Below are positions 1 to 5,329 of a stretch of 5,329 nt of DNA, one piece after another. The position numbers and the translations under genes are program-made. This DNA comes from Pollutibacter sp044353505 (GTDB lineage: Bacteria; Bacteroidota; Bacteroidia; Chitinophagales; Chitinophagaceae): NCBI GenBank assembly GCA_044353505.1, contig JBILBU010000072.1:1-5329 (forward strand). The letters run 5' to 3'. The first letter of the stretch is position 1. Each line of letters opens with the position of its first letter. Below the pieces are notes generated by a model. The model was not told where the DNA came from. It ran no database searches and saw only the letters and a program-made list of their open reading frames with translations.

Positions 1-176
1 CAATTGGCGTTGGTTTGTGCGTGAACTTTAGAATTCCCAACTCCCAATAGCAATAGCAAAGTGATTGTTGCCATTACAGAACGGCACAGTTGATTGATTG
101 AGCTTAGGTTAATCTTGTTTTGAGAACGACTAACCGTAACTAAACGAGCAATACAATTTAGGAGGAAATTACTCAT
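1..176 (-). CDS. N-terminus of an exported protein (partial, runs off left edge)
   Basis: Reading leftward from an ATG at 176 gives 58 residues open to the window edge, with an in-frame TAA shortly upstream of the ATG. Residues 35-53 form a signal-peptide core: a run of five leucines, then GVGNSKVHA, with a likely signal peptidase I site at VHA|Q (residues 53/54), followed by TNAN. A second Met at residue 35 (position 74) could be the start, but that version has no positive charge before the hydrophobic core. The longer form has R11, R17, K21 and R32, so I prefer 176; extended N-regions of this kind seem common in Bacteroidota exported proteins. The mature domain lies outside the window, so its function cannot be stated. 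The reading frame and signal are seen directly; export is inferred. The gene lies about 1.2 kb downstream of the two-component operon on the same strand, so it could be a target, but nothing here shows that. Confidence 0.62.
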   Translation of the reverse strand, partial: MSNFLLNCIARLVTVSRSQNKINLSSINQLCRSVMATITLLLLLGVGNSKVHAQTNAN

Positions 177-532
177 AAGTTGGATTATTTATCCTTTGGT
201 GGATTTCTCTTTATTGTATTTATAAGTACAAAATAAAAGTTGATTTTTAGTTTATATTGATTACCCAGTTTAAAATAAAGGTGATAAGTTAAGTGGTTAG
301 ATATTGTGGGCTAAAGAAATGTCCCCTGCACATGATTGAATTTTTTGAGTAGCACTCTAAGTTGATACACCAGTTGCATGAAAAAAAGAGAAAAGTATGT
401 TTAGGCATTAGATTGTATAGAATAATAAAGAAGCCGATAAAACTTTTTCTTACAATTAGCTGTGCCAAATTGGAGACGAATAAAAACATATAAAAATATT
501 TTTGATAAGTTTAATTTTAGCATTGATGATAT

Positions 533-551
533 ATGATTTTAAAAAAATCAT
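533..551. repeat. AT-rich inverted repeat (8-bp arms)
   Basis: Arms ATGATTTT (533-540) and AAAATCAT (544-551) are perfectly complementary around an AAA loop. The stem is almost all A/T, and no U-run follows on either strand, so it is not a convincing intrinsic terminator. In sequence this AT-rich such a hairpin can arise by chance. It is recorded because two more inverted repeats follow within 90 bp. Confidence 0.3.
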
Positions 552-557
552 TAAGTA

Positions 558-586
558 TTTGCATCTAACTGCTAATAAAATGCAAA
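558..586. repeat. Inverted repeat TTTGCAT / ATGCAAA
   Basis: Seven-base arms at 558-564 and 580-586 are perfectly complementary across a 15-base loop. It sits between the hairpins at 533-551 and 608-638. No function can be assigned; it could be part of a regulator binding region or a chance repeat. Confidence 0.25.
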
Positions 587-607
587 GAAAGTAGTTCTAT
601 TAATGAT

Positions 608-638
608 TACATGATTATGCAGAGTGCATTATCATGTA
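608..638. repeat. 31-bp interrupted palindrome (14-bp arms, GAG loop)
   Basis: Left arm TACATGATTATGCA (608-621) and right arm TGCATTATCATGTA (625-638) pair at 13 of 14 positions, the only mismatch being T616/T630, around a three-base GAG centre. This is the strongest inverted repeat in the window. No T-run follows on either strand, which argues against an intrinsic terminator. Possible roles are an operator for a dimeric regulator, an RNA hairpin, or a recombination/transposition remnant. The left arm also contains most of a direct repeat, ATGATTA at 603-609 and 611-617. The structure is seen directly; any role is inference. Confidence 0.5.
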
Positions 639-742
639 CCTCCAAAGTAAATTTATTGACCTTACTTTTTATAAGTACATGTATATGTGATAACAGGAAT
701 AAAAAATCACGAGAGTTAAACTAAATAATTTATACAATAAAA

Positions 743-877
743 ATTTCGATTGTCACAGTAAGAGATCAAGTCAATGAAAACATAACCATATTAGCTAGGC
801 GAGGATATGATTTGATTACGGTAGCTGCTAGGCGAACTGCCATCAACATGTACCATCAAAATCAATACCATATATAA
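743..877 (+). pseudogene. Possible remnant of a short-chain dehydrogenase (Rossmann N-terminus)
   Basis: This frame is open for about 44 codons to a TAA at 875-877 but has no usable start. It reads ISIVTV..., then TILARRGYDLITVAARRTA (residues 16-34). That pattern resembles beta1-alphaA-beta2 of short-chain dehydrogenases, where an LxARRGYDLxLVARR segment follows the TGxxxGxG nucleotide-binding loop. The expected glycine loop is not intact: the equivalent stretch reads TVRDQVNE with no glycine and is about two residues shorter than usual. No catalytic Ser/Tyr/Lys region follows, because the frame stops. The two ARR tripeptides use identical codons (GCTAGGCGA at 794-802 and 827-835). I read it as a degraded fragment at best; a chance open stretch is the main alternative. 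Confidence 0.2.
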
Positions 878-908
878 AAAACATGAAAGAACATACTACT
901 TTTACTAA

Positions 909-1394
909 ATGCAGGTCTTGCAGACCGAACAATCCAATAATCCTAGGGAATTGTCAATTCACTTTAAACCCGAATACACCATGAATACACTATCTGCATA
1001 TGTATCTAAAAGTAAATTTATTGAATATATAAAAAGATTTACATCGAGGAAAAACAATGAAAAAATAATTGACACACTGTTAGCAAGCTATGAAATACAA
1101 CTTACATTCTGTACCCACTTTCAGATATGGCATCGAAACGAAAATAACGAACCAAAAGTGAAAGAAATAAAAGGGGATAAATTTCAAAAATCATATCGAC
1201 TCCAGAAAACTAACAATCGAATTGAATTAATGGCATTTGTTCAAAACCCCACACAACTAGCAGATCAGCAAATAACTCTTACGATAAAAATTGAAGACAA
1301 GGAGGTAGAATCATTAACTTTTGATATTCCCAACGATAAATCCTATTCAGGATGGTACAAAATTTCCACTATTTTGGGCGAATCTAATTATTAA
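909..1394 (+). CDS. Hypothetical protein, 161 residues, family not recognised
   Basis: I do not recognise this protein. It has no signal peptide or membrane segment and looks cytoplasmic. Residues about 30-65 look helical and lysine-rich (KFIEYIKRFTSRKNNEKI). The C-terminal half looks beta-rich, with alternating strands around RIELMAFVQNPTQL (104-117), QITLTIKIEDKEVESLTFDI and a closing SGWYKIS. The ATG at 909 follows directly on an in-frame TAA (906-908), so nothing upstream can be added. Met25 (position 981) is an alternative start, and there is no Shine-Dalgarno to decide between them. A small inverted repeat GGTCT-TGC-AGACC (914-926) lies just inside the first start, or in the leader if Met25 is used. 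The gene converges on the response regulator, with their 3' ends overlapping by 11 bp. A coding region is supported by its length and non-repetitive, protein-like composition. It is the only plus-strand gene here, so it is probably transcribed alone. Confidence 0.6.
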   Translation: MQVLQTEQSNNPRELSIHFKPEYTMNTLSAYVSKSKFIEYIKRFTSRKNNEKIIDTLLASYEIQLTFCTHFQIWHRNENNEPKVKEIKGDKFQKSYRLQKTNNRIELMAFVQNPTQLADQQITLTIKIEDKEVESLTFDIPNDKSYSGWYKISTILGESNY

Positions 1395-2004
1395 AATACT
1401 GACTCATTAATTGCGACTTGCTGTTGATTTGAAGCTTGCGATAGATATTTTTGATGTGTTTTCGTACCGTATCAATTGATATTTCCAGTTTGCTTGCAAG
1501 CAGTTTGTAGCTAAGCCCTTCAAGGATCCCATTGACAACATCAACTTCCCGAGTAGTAAGTGATTCACTAAGTTTCTTTTTGGGATGAAAATATTCTGCT
1601 ACTTTCCGCGCGATGAATGGACTCATACTTCCCCTGCCCTCATATACATCAATAAGAGCGTCTCTAAGGCTCTCCATGGTAAACTCCTTGGTGATATATC
1701 CGATAGCCCCTTCGCAAAGAGATCTGAAAATACTAAACCCATCATCCATTACACTGAACATAAGGATCAAAGTCTTAGGATAACGATCTTTTATAAATCG
1801 AATACCTTCAATGCCAGAGAGTCCGGGAAGTACAATATCCAGCAAGACAACATCAGGTGAAATTTCTTTTTCACACACAGAAGCATTAAAATTCTCAATG
1901 CTAGAGAATTCACCAAAAACATTTATGTAGTCTTGTGAGGATAAAAAATGAACAACATTCTTTCTTATTATAATATCATCCTCAATAATTAATACTTTAA
2001 TCAT
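1384..2004 (-). CDS. Response regulator, NarL/LuxR type (receiver + HTH)
   Basis: This 206-residue cytoplasmic transcription factor has the usual length and two-domain plan of the NarL/FixJ group. The receiver domain spans residues 1-120. It shows the acidic pocket E8-D9-D10, the phospho-acceptor Asp56 in VVLLDIVLPG, the switch Ser84, and the conserved Lys106 in GYITKE; a Glu follows the Lys where Pro or Ser is more usual. A linker (about 121-147) leads to a LuxR-type helix-turn-helix at 148-203, with LTTREVDVV, the LSYKLLASKLEIS scaffold and recognition helix DTVRKHIKNIYRKLQI. It begins 9 bp after the kinase stop and is surely co-transcribed with it as the cognate partner. Phosphorylation at Asp56 should promote dimerisation and DNA binding; its targets are unknown. 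The stop is TAG, and the last 11 bp overlap the tail of the opposing hypothetical gene. Function is secure from motifs; the regulon is not inferable. Confidence 0.97.
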   Translation of the reverse strand: MIKVLIIEDDIIIRKNVVHFLSSQDYINVFGEFSSIENFNASVCEKEISPDVVLLDIVLPGLSGIEGIRFIKDRYPKTLILMFSVMDDGFSIFRSLCEGAIGYITKEFTMESLRDALIDVYEGRGSMSPFIARKVAEYFHPKKKLSESLTTREVDVVNGILEGLSYKLLASKLEISIDTVRKHIKNIYRKLQINSKSQLMSQYFNN

Positions 2005-2013
2005 GATGTAAAA

Positions 2014-4902
2014 TTAAGATTTCAATTTCAATTTTATGTAAAAACCATTGCTATCTGCTGAAAAATTAATTGAAGCATTCATATTTAAAGCCCTCTGCTT
2101 CATACTCCTGATACCCATTCCGGTCTCTGCAATTTCCTTATTGGTGTTTTGCCCATTGTCTGAAATCTCAATTTGCACCTTCATGGCTTCCATCTTAAAA
2201 AATAAATTGATCGCATCACCACTTGAATGCTTGAGTACATTGTGAATTGCCTCGCGGACAATCATAAGAATATTCCTCTTCTGCTTTAGATCCAAATTAA
2301 TCAAAGAGATAGCTGATTGCTTATGAAAATGAAAACTAAAGCGTGTGCCTTCAGTAGATGAGTGCCCGATCTCTATTATCCTGTCAACCAAATTATGCAA
2401 AGAATCAGTACGTTCATCAGCACTCCACAATGCATCACGAAAGGCAGCATTTACCTGCCTTCCGTAATCAGCAATTTTCTGTAATCGAACATCCTTAATG
2501 CCTTGTTCATATAAAAGACCCTCTGCAGCATGAATTGATTTGGTAACAGCTGTACCTACAGTATCATGCAATTCATTTGCAAGCTCAACCCTAAAGGCAA
2601 GATATTTTTTGTAGTTATTTAACCTAAAATGAAAAATTCCATAAAACAATAATCCAACAAGAAATGCCACGATAAAATAAAACCAAATAGTTTTATAGAA
2701 CAAAATAGGAACAAAAAGTGTTAGCGCTATTGGCTCATACATCAGCTGATCAATACTTATCGCTTTTATTTGTAAATTCCATTCCCCACCGGGAAGTGAT
2801 AGCAACTCCAAGTAGTTTCGGTCTTCCAGAGAAATCCATCCGGCAGTTAATCCTTCAATTTTATAAAAATAATTTGCAGAGGATAAATAGCTGAAATCTT
2901 GAAGGATAAAAGACAGTTTTAAAGATGCATTTGGCGTTGGCAATTTTAAAATACCCCCATGCTTTAAGTCGTAAAAAACTTTAGAAGCTTTATTATACGA
3001 AACAATGACATCATTGAAAGCAATATGATGGTTTGAGATATCTACAGAATAGTCTAATGGATCTATTTTAATATACTCATTAACTGTACCTAGATAAAGT
3101 ATGCCATCTGATGAAATCATTGATGCAGTACGATTAAATTCGTCATTCTTATAATAATAAGGGGCACTAAAAGGACGAATTAATTTATTTGTTGGATTAT
3201 AGCAGTAGAGGCCAGAATAAGTTGCGATCCAAATACGATTCAAAGTATCACTATGGATAGAGACAACCTTCTTACATGTAGTAAAAGATGCAGCGAATAC
3301 AGAATTACCAATGTCGTTTATGAATGATATGAAATACAGATCATTATCTAACCCCAAAAAACATCCATTATCTGCAAAATGAATTGTGTTGACCGTGTTG
3401 GAAGGAAGCCAAAATTCTCCTTTTTCATCACTTCCATAATGATGAATCACTTTAAAAGTATTGTTTAGAACGAATACGCCTTTACTGGTTGCAACCCATA
3501 TCTCCTTGGGTGTCCTTCTAACAATATGAAGAACCATCAAGTTCTTGTATACACGACCACCAAATGTCAGGTCAATCTCTCGCATCGTGTTCTCAATTTC
3601 ATTATAAAGAAACAATGAGTTATACCCCCCCACAAGAACATTTCCCGGTCCATCTTTTAATATGGAAATAAAATTATTGTTAGTGCCCCTTTTGAAGTAT
3701 ACATGCTCAAGTTGTAAGTTCGATAACTCTAGTCTATATAAGCCTGTTCCTTCAGTTGTTATCCATATATATCTATCGTCTTTGCTTGTTGCACAAGCAT
3801 TTTTAATTTCAGTAAAAACATGCTCGTATTCATTTTTCTTTGTATTAAAGACTTCAATGCCCTGATAACTAAAAAAGAAAATGCGATTCCGTTTATGATC
3901 CTCAACAATACTACGTCGAACTTTGAGACTTGAATCCAACTTTAAGGATTCATTAATATGATGAAATTGAGACACTTTTCTAGACAACAAGAGTCCCTGC
4001 TTAGTTAGTGAATAGATATTACCAAGACTATCAATATTAATTTTAACAACTGGATTACTATTCTTAAAAGCCAATTTACTTATACGAAAGGTTGTGTCGG
4101 CTGTATAATACAATGAATGATTGCGAGGCGCATAAAAATAATTATTGTCTGTGTATACAGCATCGACAATTGGCCCCATTTTAGTTTGAAACGGCTCAAA
4201 AGAATCCTTCTGATCATTATATCTGAACATCATTTTTGTACCAAAAAATACAACCCCGACTCCTTGCAAATATTTTACGTTTGAATAAAAATCAAGGTCT
4301 AGGTTTTCGTAAGACTTTACAAACTTATGAAGCTGTATGTTATATTTAAAGACTTTAGTCGGTCCATTCATAGATATGAATGCGTTACCTTTTTGATCAA
4401 GACAAATCTTAATTAGCTCGACATTATTTACCCTTATTGTCGAAACCTTTTTACTTATGATGTCACATCTGACAAGAATACCAGTCTTAGTTAAAGCCAA
4501 TAAAATTGAATCTTTGTATAACACCATGTCCGAGATGATTCCATACTTATCATCAAAACCAAACGAGGAAAGTTCTAGTGTATTGATATTGACTTGGTAA
4601 ATCTCTCCACCAGATGTAGCAAGAAGGATTGAATCCATTATCATCAATCTATTCACTACGGGATTTTTAAGCGACTTTAAACCAACAGAATTAAATAAAA
4701 TACTTCGCTTCCCTGCATATCTTGTAATACCATCATTTGTGGCAATCCAAAGATGCCCATTTGCATCCGCCACACAATCATTTACAGCATTGCTGCTTAA
4801 TCCACTTTTAAGATCGATCGAAATTGTACGATATGATTCATTACTCTGAGCATGAACATCCAGAACACACAACAGCAGCAATAAAAAAAGGATGATTCTC
4901 AT
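2014..4902 (-). CDS. Sensor histidine kinase with periplasmic beta-propellers, Y_Y_Y domain and HisKA_3/HATPase core
   Basis: This 962-residue inner-membrane sensor starts with a cleavable signal peptide (hydrophobic residues 3-14, site VHA|Q at 18/19). Residues 20-620 contain about 14 propeller-like repeats. The clearest are GHLWIATNDGITRY (49-62), IWITTEGTGLYRL (379-391), EIWVATSKGVFVL (467-479) and RIWIATYSGLYCY (556-568). Fourteen repeats would fit two seven-bladed propellers, as in Bacteroidota hybrid two-component sensors. A Y_Y_Y-type beta-sandwich (about 658-730) precedes one membrane helix (about 738-757). The kinase core has the HisKA_3 box ELHDTVG with His779, followed by a HATPase domain with the N box REAIHNVLKHS (Asn888), DNG (915-917) and GMGI (928-931). 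Position D+4 of the DxxxQ phosphatase motif is Thr784, not Gln. There is no receiver or DNA-binding domain, so it is not a hybrid; the regulator gene follows after 9 bp. The start is fixed by the signal peptide. The ligand is unknown; glycans are typical for related sensors, but nothing here shows this. Confidence 0.97.
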   Translation of the reverse strand: MRIILFLLLLLCVLDVHAQSNESYRTISIDLKSGLSSNAVNDCVADANGHLWIATNDGITRYAGKRSILFNSVGLKSLKNPVVNRLMIMDSILLATSGGEIYQVNINTLELSSFGFDDKYGIISDMVLYKDSILLALTKTGILVRCDIISKKVSTIRVNNVELIKICLDQKGNAFISMNGPTKVFKYNIQLHKFVKSYENLDLDFYSNVKYLQGVGVVFFGTKMMFRYNDQKDSFEPFQTKMGPIVDAVYTDNNYFYAPRNHSLYYTADTTFRISKLAFKNSNPVVKINIDSLGNIYSLTKQGLLLSRKVSQFHHINESLKLDSSLKVRRSIVEDHKRNRIFFFSYQGIEVFNTKKNEYEHVFTEIKNACATSKDDRYIWITTEGTGLYRLELSNLQLEHVYFKRGTNNNFISILKDGPGNVLVGGYNSLFLYNEIENTMREIDLTFGGRVYKNLMVLHIVRRTPKEIWVATSKGVFVLNNTFKVIHHYGSDEKGEFWLPSNTVNTIHFADNGCFLGLDNDLYFISFINDIGNSVFAASFTTCKKVVSIHSDTLNRIWIATYSGLYCYNPTNKLIRPFSAPYYYKNDEFNRTASMISSDGILYLGTVNEYIKIDPLDYSVDISNHHIAFNDVIVSYNKASKVFYDLKHGGILKLPTPNASLKLSFILQDFSYLSSANYFYKIEGLTAGWISLEDRNYLELLSLPGGEWNLQIKAISIDQLMYEPIALTLFVPILFYKTIWFYFIVAFLVGLLFYGIFHFRLNNYKKYLAFRVELANELHDTVGTAVTKSIHAAEGLLYEQGIKDVRLQKIADYGRQVNAAFRDALWSADERTDSLHNLVDRIIEIGHSSTEGTRFSFHFHKQSAISLINLDLKQKRNILMIVREAIHNVLKHSSGDAINLFFKMEAMKVQIEISDNGQNTNKEIAETGMGIRSMKQRALNMNASINFSADSNGFYIKLKLKS

Positions 4903-4958
4903 TAATAATAGATATAAATACGCCTAGGCCAGATTACTAAATTAAATGAATTAAGAGA

Positions 4959-4988
4959 CAAATACTACCAATTATGCATTCTAATCAA
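4959..4988 (-). promoter_or_regulatory. Candidate Bacteroidota-type promoter for the kinase-regulator operon
   Basis: On the minus strand, TTG (4988-4986) is followed after exactly 23 bases by TTTG (4962-4959). This is the spacing implied by the Bacteroidota consensus TTG-N19-TAnnTTTG. The TA of the -7 element is displaced by one base (TAGTATTTG), so the match is imperfect. A start site near 4952 would give a leader of about 50 bases before the ATG at 4902. A GC-rich perfect palindrome GCCTAGGC (4922-4929) lies in that leader and stands out from the AT-rich background, so it could be an operator. The pattern is seen directly; promoter function is inferred. Read-through from the adjacent transposase gene, which has the same orientation, is an alternative source of transcription. 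Confidence 0.35.
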
Positions 4989-5039
4989 GCAATTTACATA
5001 TGACAGATTTAGCGTTTTGAAAAAATCCATTAAAGAGAA

Positions 5040-5329
5040 GGCAGATTCAACTTTTCAACGCAACAGTAGTTCCTTAAATCGCTCTTTAGGAGTTTGCCAG
5101 TCCAATGTTTTTCTTGGCCTCTCATTCAAGAGTTTCTGAACATGTTTGATCTCCTTCCTTGTAAACTTACTAAAATCAGTCTGTTTCGGAAAAAAATCTC
5201 TGATCAGCATATTCGTATTTTCATTCGTTCCTCGCTGCCAAGGGCTATGAGGGTCACAAAAGTAAACCTGCATCTTTATTTCTTCGGTAAACAGCTTATG
5301 CTCTGCCATCTCTTTACCTCGATCATACG
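5040..5329 (-). mobile_element. IS30-family insertion sequence, right part (partial)
   Basis: The transposase C-terminus shows that the window's right edge lies inside an IS30-family element. The element should end just past the transposase stop. I place the boundary tentatively near 5040, where GGCAGATTCAACTTTTCAAC begins and runs into the last codons of the gene, because terminal inverted repeats lie at or overlap this end in many elements of this kind. The other terminus and the 2-3 bp target duplication are outside the window, so the exact end is a guess while the presence of the element is firm. It lies about 140 bp upstream of the sensor kinase start, with its gene pointing toward the kinase. 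Confidence 0.72.
5055..5329 (-). CDS. IS30-family transposase, C-terminal fragment (5' end beyond window edge)
   Basis: The frame is open from the window edge (first full codon at 5327) to a TGA at 5057-5055, giving 90 residues that begin YDRGKEMAEHKLF. It matches the end of the IS30-family catalytic domain. The second catalytic Asp is in DRGKEM (residue 2), the family signature DPHSPWQRGTNENTN lies at 25-39, and the catalytic Glu is residue 36. The two are separated by 33 residues, the DD(33)E spacing typical of IS30. The tail LLNERPRKTLDWQTPKERF (about 65-83) is also typical. Full-length members have roughly 320-380 residues, so about the last quarter to third is visible. The visible part has no frameshift or stop, so the enzyme may be intact beyond the edge. 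It cuts and joins the DNA ends of its own element. A Met at 5309 is internal and is not the start. Confidence 0.95.
   Translation of the reverse strand, partial: YDRGKEMAEHKLFTEEIKMQVYFCDPHSPWQRGTNENTNMLIRDFFPKQTDFSKFTRKEIKHVQKLLNERPRKTLDWQTPKERFKELLLR

Larger units (their letters stand above)
177..908. other. 732-bp gene-poor, AT-rich intergenic region
   Basis: No reading frame here looks like a functional gene. A 66-codon frame on the minus strand (489-289) is low-complexity and rich in F, L and C, and is probably fortuitous. The region holds three inverted repeats between 533 and 638, an 8-bp palindrome TACATGTA at 676-683, a possible 37-codon peptide at 611-724, and a start-less open stretch at 743-877. 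An isolated match to the Bacteroidota -7 element (TATTTTTG, 497-504, plus) has no TTG at the proper distance. Stops occur frequently in all frames elsewhere. The length and content suggest decayed sequence or a regulatory/accessory junction rather than a compact operon boundary. Confidence 0.6.

Noticed and set aside
229..236. Near match to a -7 element for the exported protein (minus strand, TTATTTTG)
   Set aside because: The second base is wrong and no TTG lies at the right spacing upstream.
289..489. 66-codon minus-strand frame in the gene-poor region
   Set aside because: Composition is dominated by F, L, C and S from AT-rich DNA, with no domain, no credible signal layout and no promoter match. 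A neighbouring frame over the same bases looks equally protein-like, which points to chance.
497..504. TATTTTTG, an exact match to the Bacteroidota -7 promoter element (plus strand)
   Set aside because: The nearest upstream TTG (470-472) is 24 bases away instead of about 19, and no gene follows at a sensible distance.
1340..1353. Small hairpin ATCCT-ATTC-AGGAT near the end of the hypothetical gene
   Set aside because: The stem has only five pairs, lies inside coding sequence and has no T-run, so it is not called a terminator for either convergent gene.
1585..1860. 91-codon plus-strand frame
   Set aside because: It lies wholly antisense to the receiver domain and linker of the response regulator, whose motifs are complete.
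2048..2245. 65-codon plus-strand frame
   Set aside because: It is antisense to the HATPase domain of the kinase, and its hydrophobic look mirrors that coding strand.
3662..3865. 67-codon plus-strand frame
   Set aside because: It is antisense to the kinase propeller region, and nothing supports separate coding.
1..5329. CRISPR array, tRNA, rRNA, riboswitch or attachment site
   Set aside because: No regularly spaced repeat series, no cloverleaf-like or ribosomal sequence, and no recognisable riboswitch or integration core were seen on either strand by eye.

Overview
The window looks like a piece of a Bacteroidota chromosome, probably a marine or soil Cytophagales-type organism. It is AT-rich, has almost no Shine-Dalgarno sequences, carries VHA|Q-type signal peptides, and holds a large periplasmic beta-propeller/Y_Y_Y sensor kinase of a kind that is abundant in this phylum. 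The phylum call rests on these features; the order is a guess.

Layout, left to right. Positions 1-176 (minus) hold the N-terminus of an exported protein that runs off the left edge. Positions 177-908 have no convincing gene. They contain three closely spaced inverted repeats (533-638), a possible 37-codon exported peptide (611-724), and a start-less open stretch (743-877) that resembles a decayed short-chain dehydrogenase fragment. Positions 909-1394 (plus) encode an unrecognised 161-residue cytoplasmic protein whose 3' end overlaps the next gene tail-to-tail by 11 bp. Positions 4902-1384 (minus) form a two-gene two-component operon: a 962-residue membrane histidine kinase, then, after 9 bp, a 206-residue NarL/LuxR-type response regulator. 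Positions 5329-5055 (minus) are the C-terminal third of an IS30-family transposase, so the right edge lies inside an insertion sequence whose end sits about 140 bp upstream of the kinase.

The central unit is a conventional phosphorelay. A periplasmic sensor made of about 14 propeller-like repeats and a Y_Y_Y domain signals through one membrane helix to a HisKA_3-type kinase core. That core should phosphorylate Asp56 of the regulator, which binds DNA through its LuxR-type helix-turn-helix. The signal and the target genes cannot be read from this window. The exported protein at the left edge is a possible but unproven target. I do not see a clearly new system. The items most worth checking are the 31-bp interrupted palindrome, the unrecognised plus-strand protein with its tail-to-tail overlap, the dehydrogenase-like remnant, and the IS30 insertion next to the operon's promoter region.
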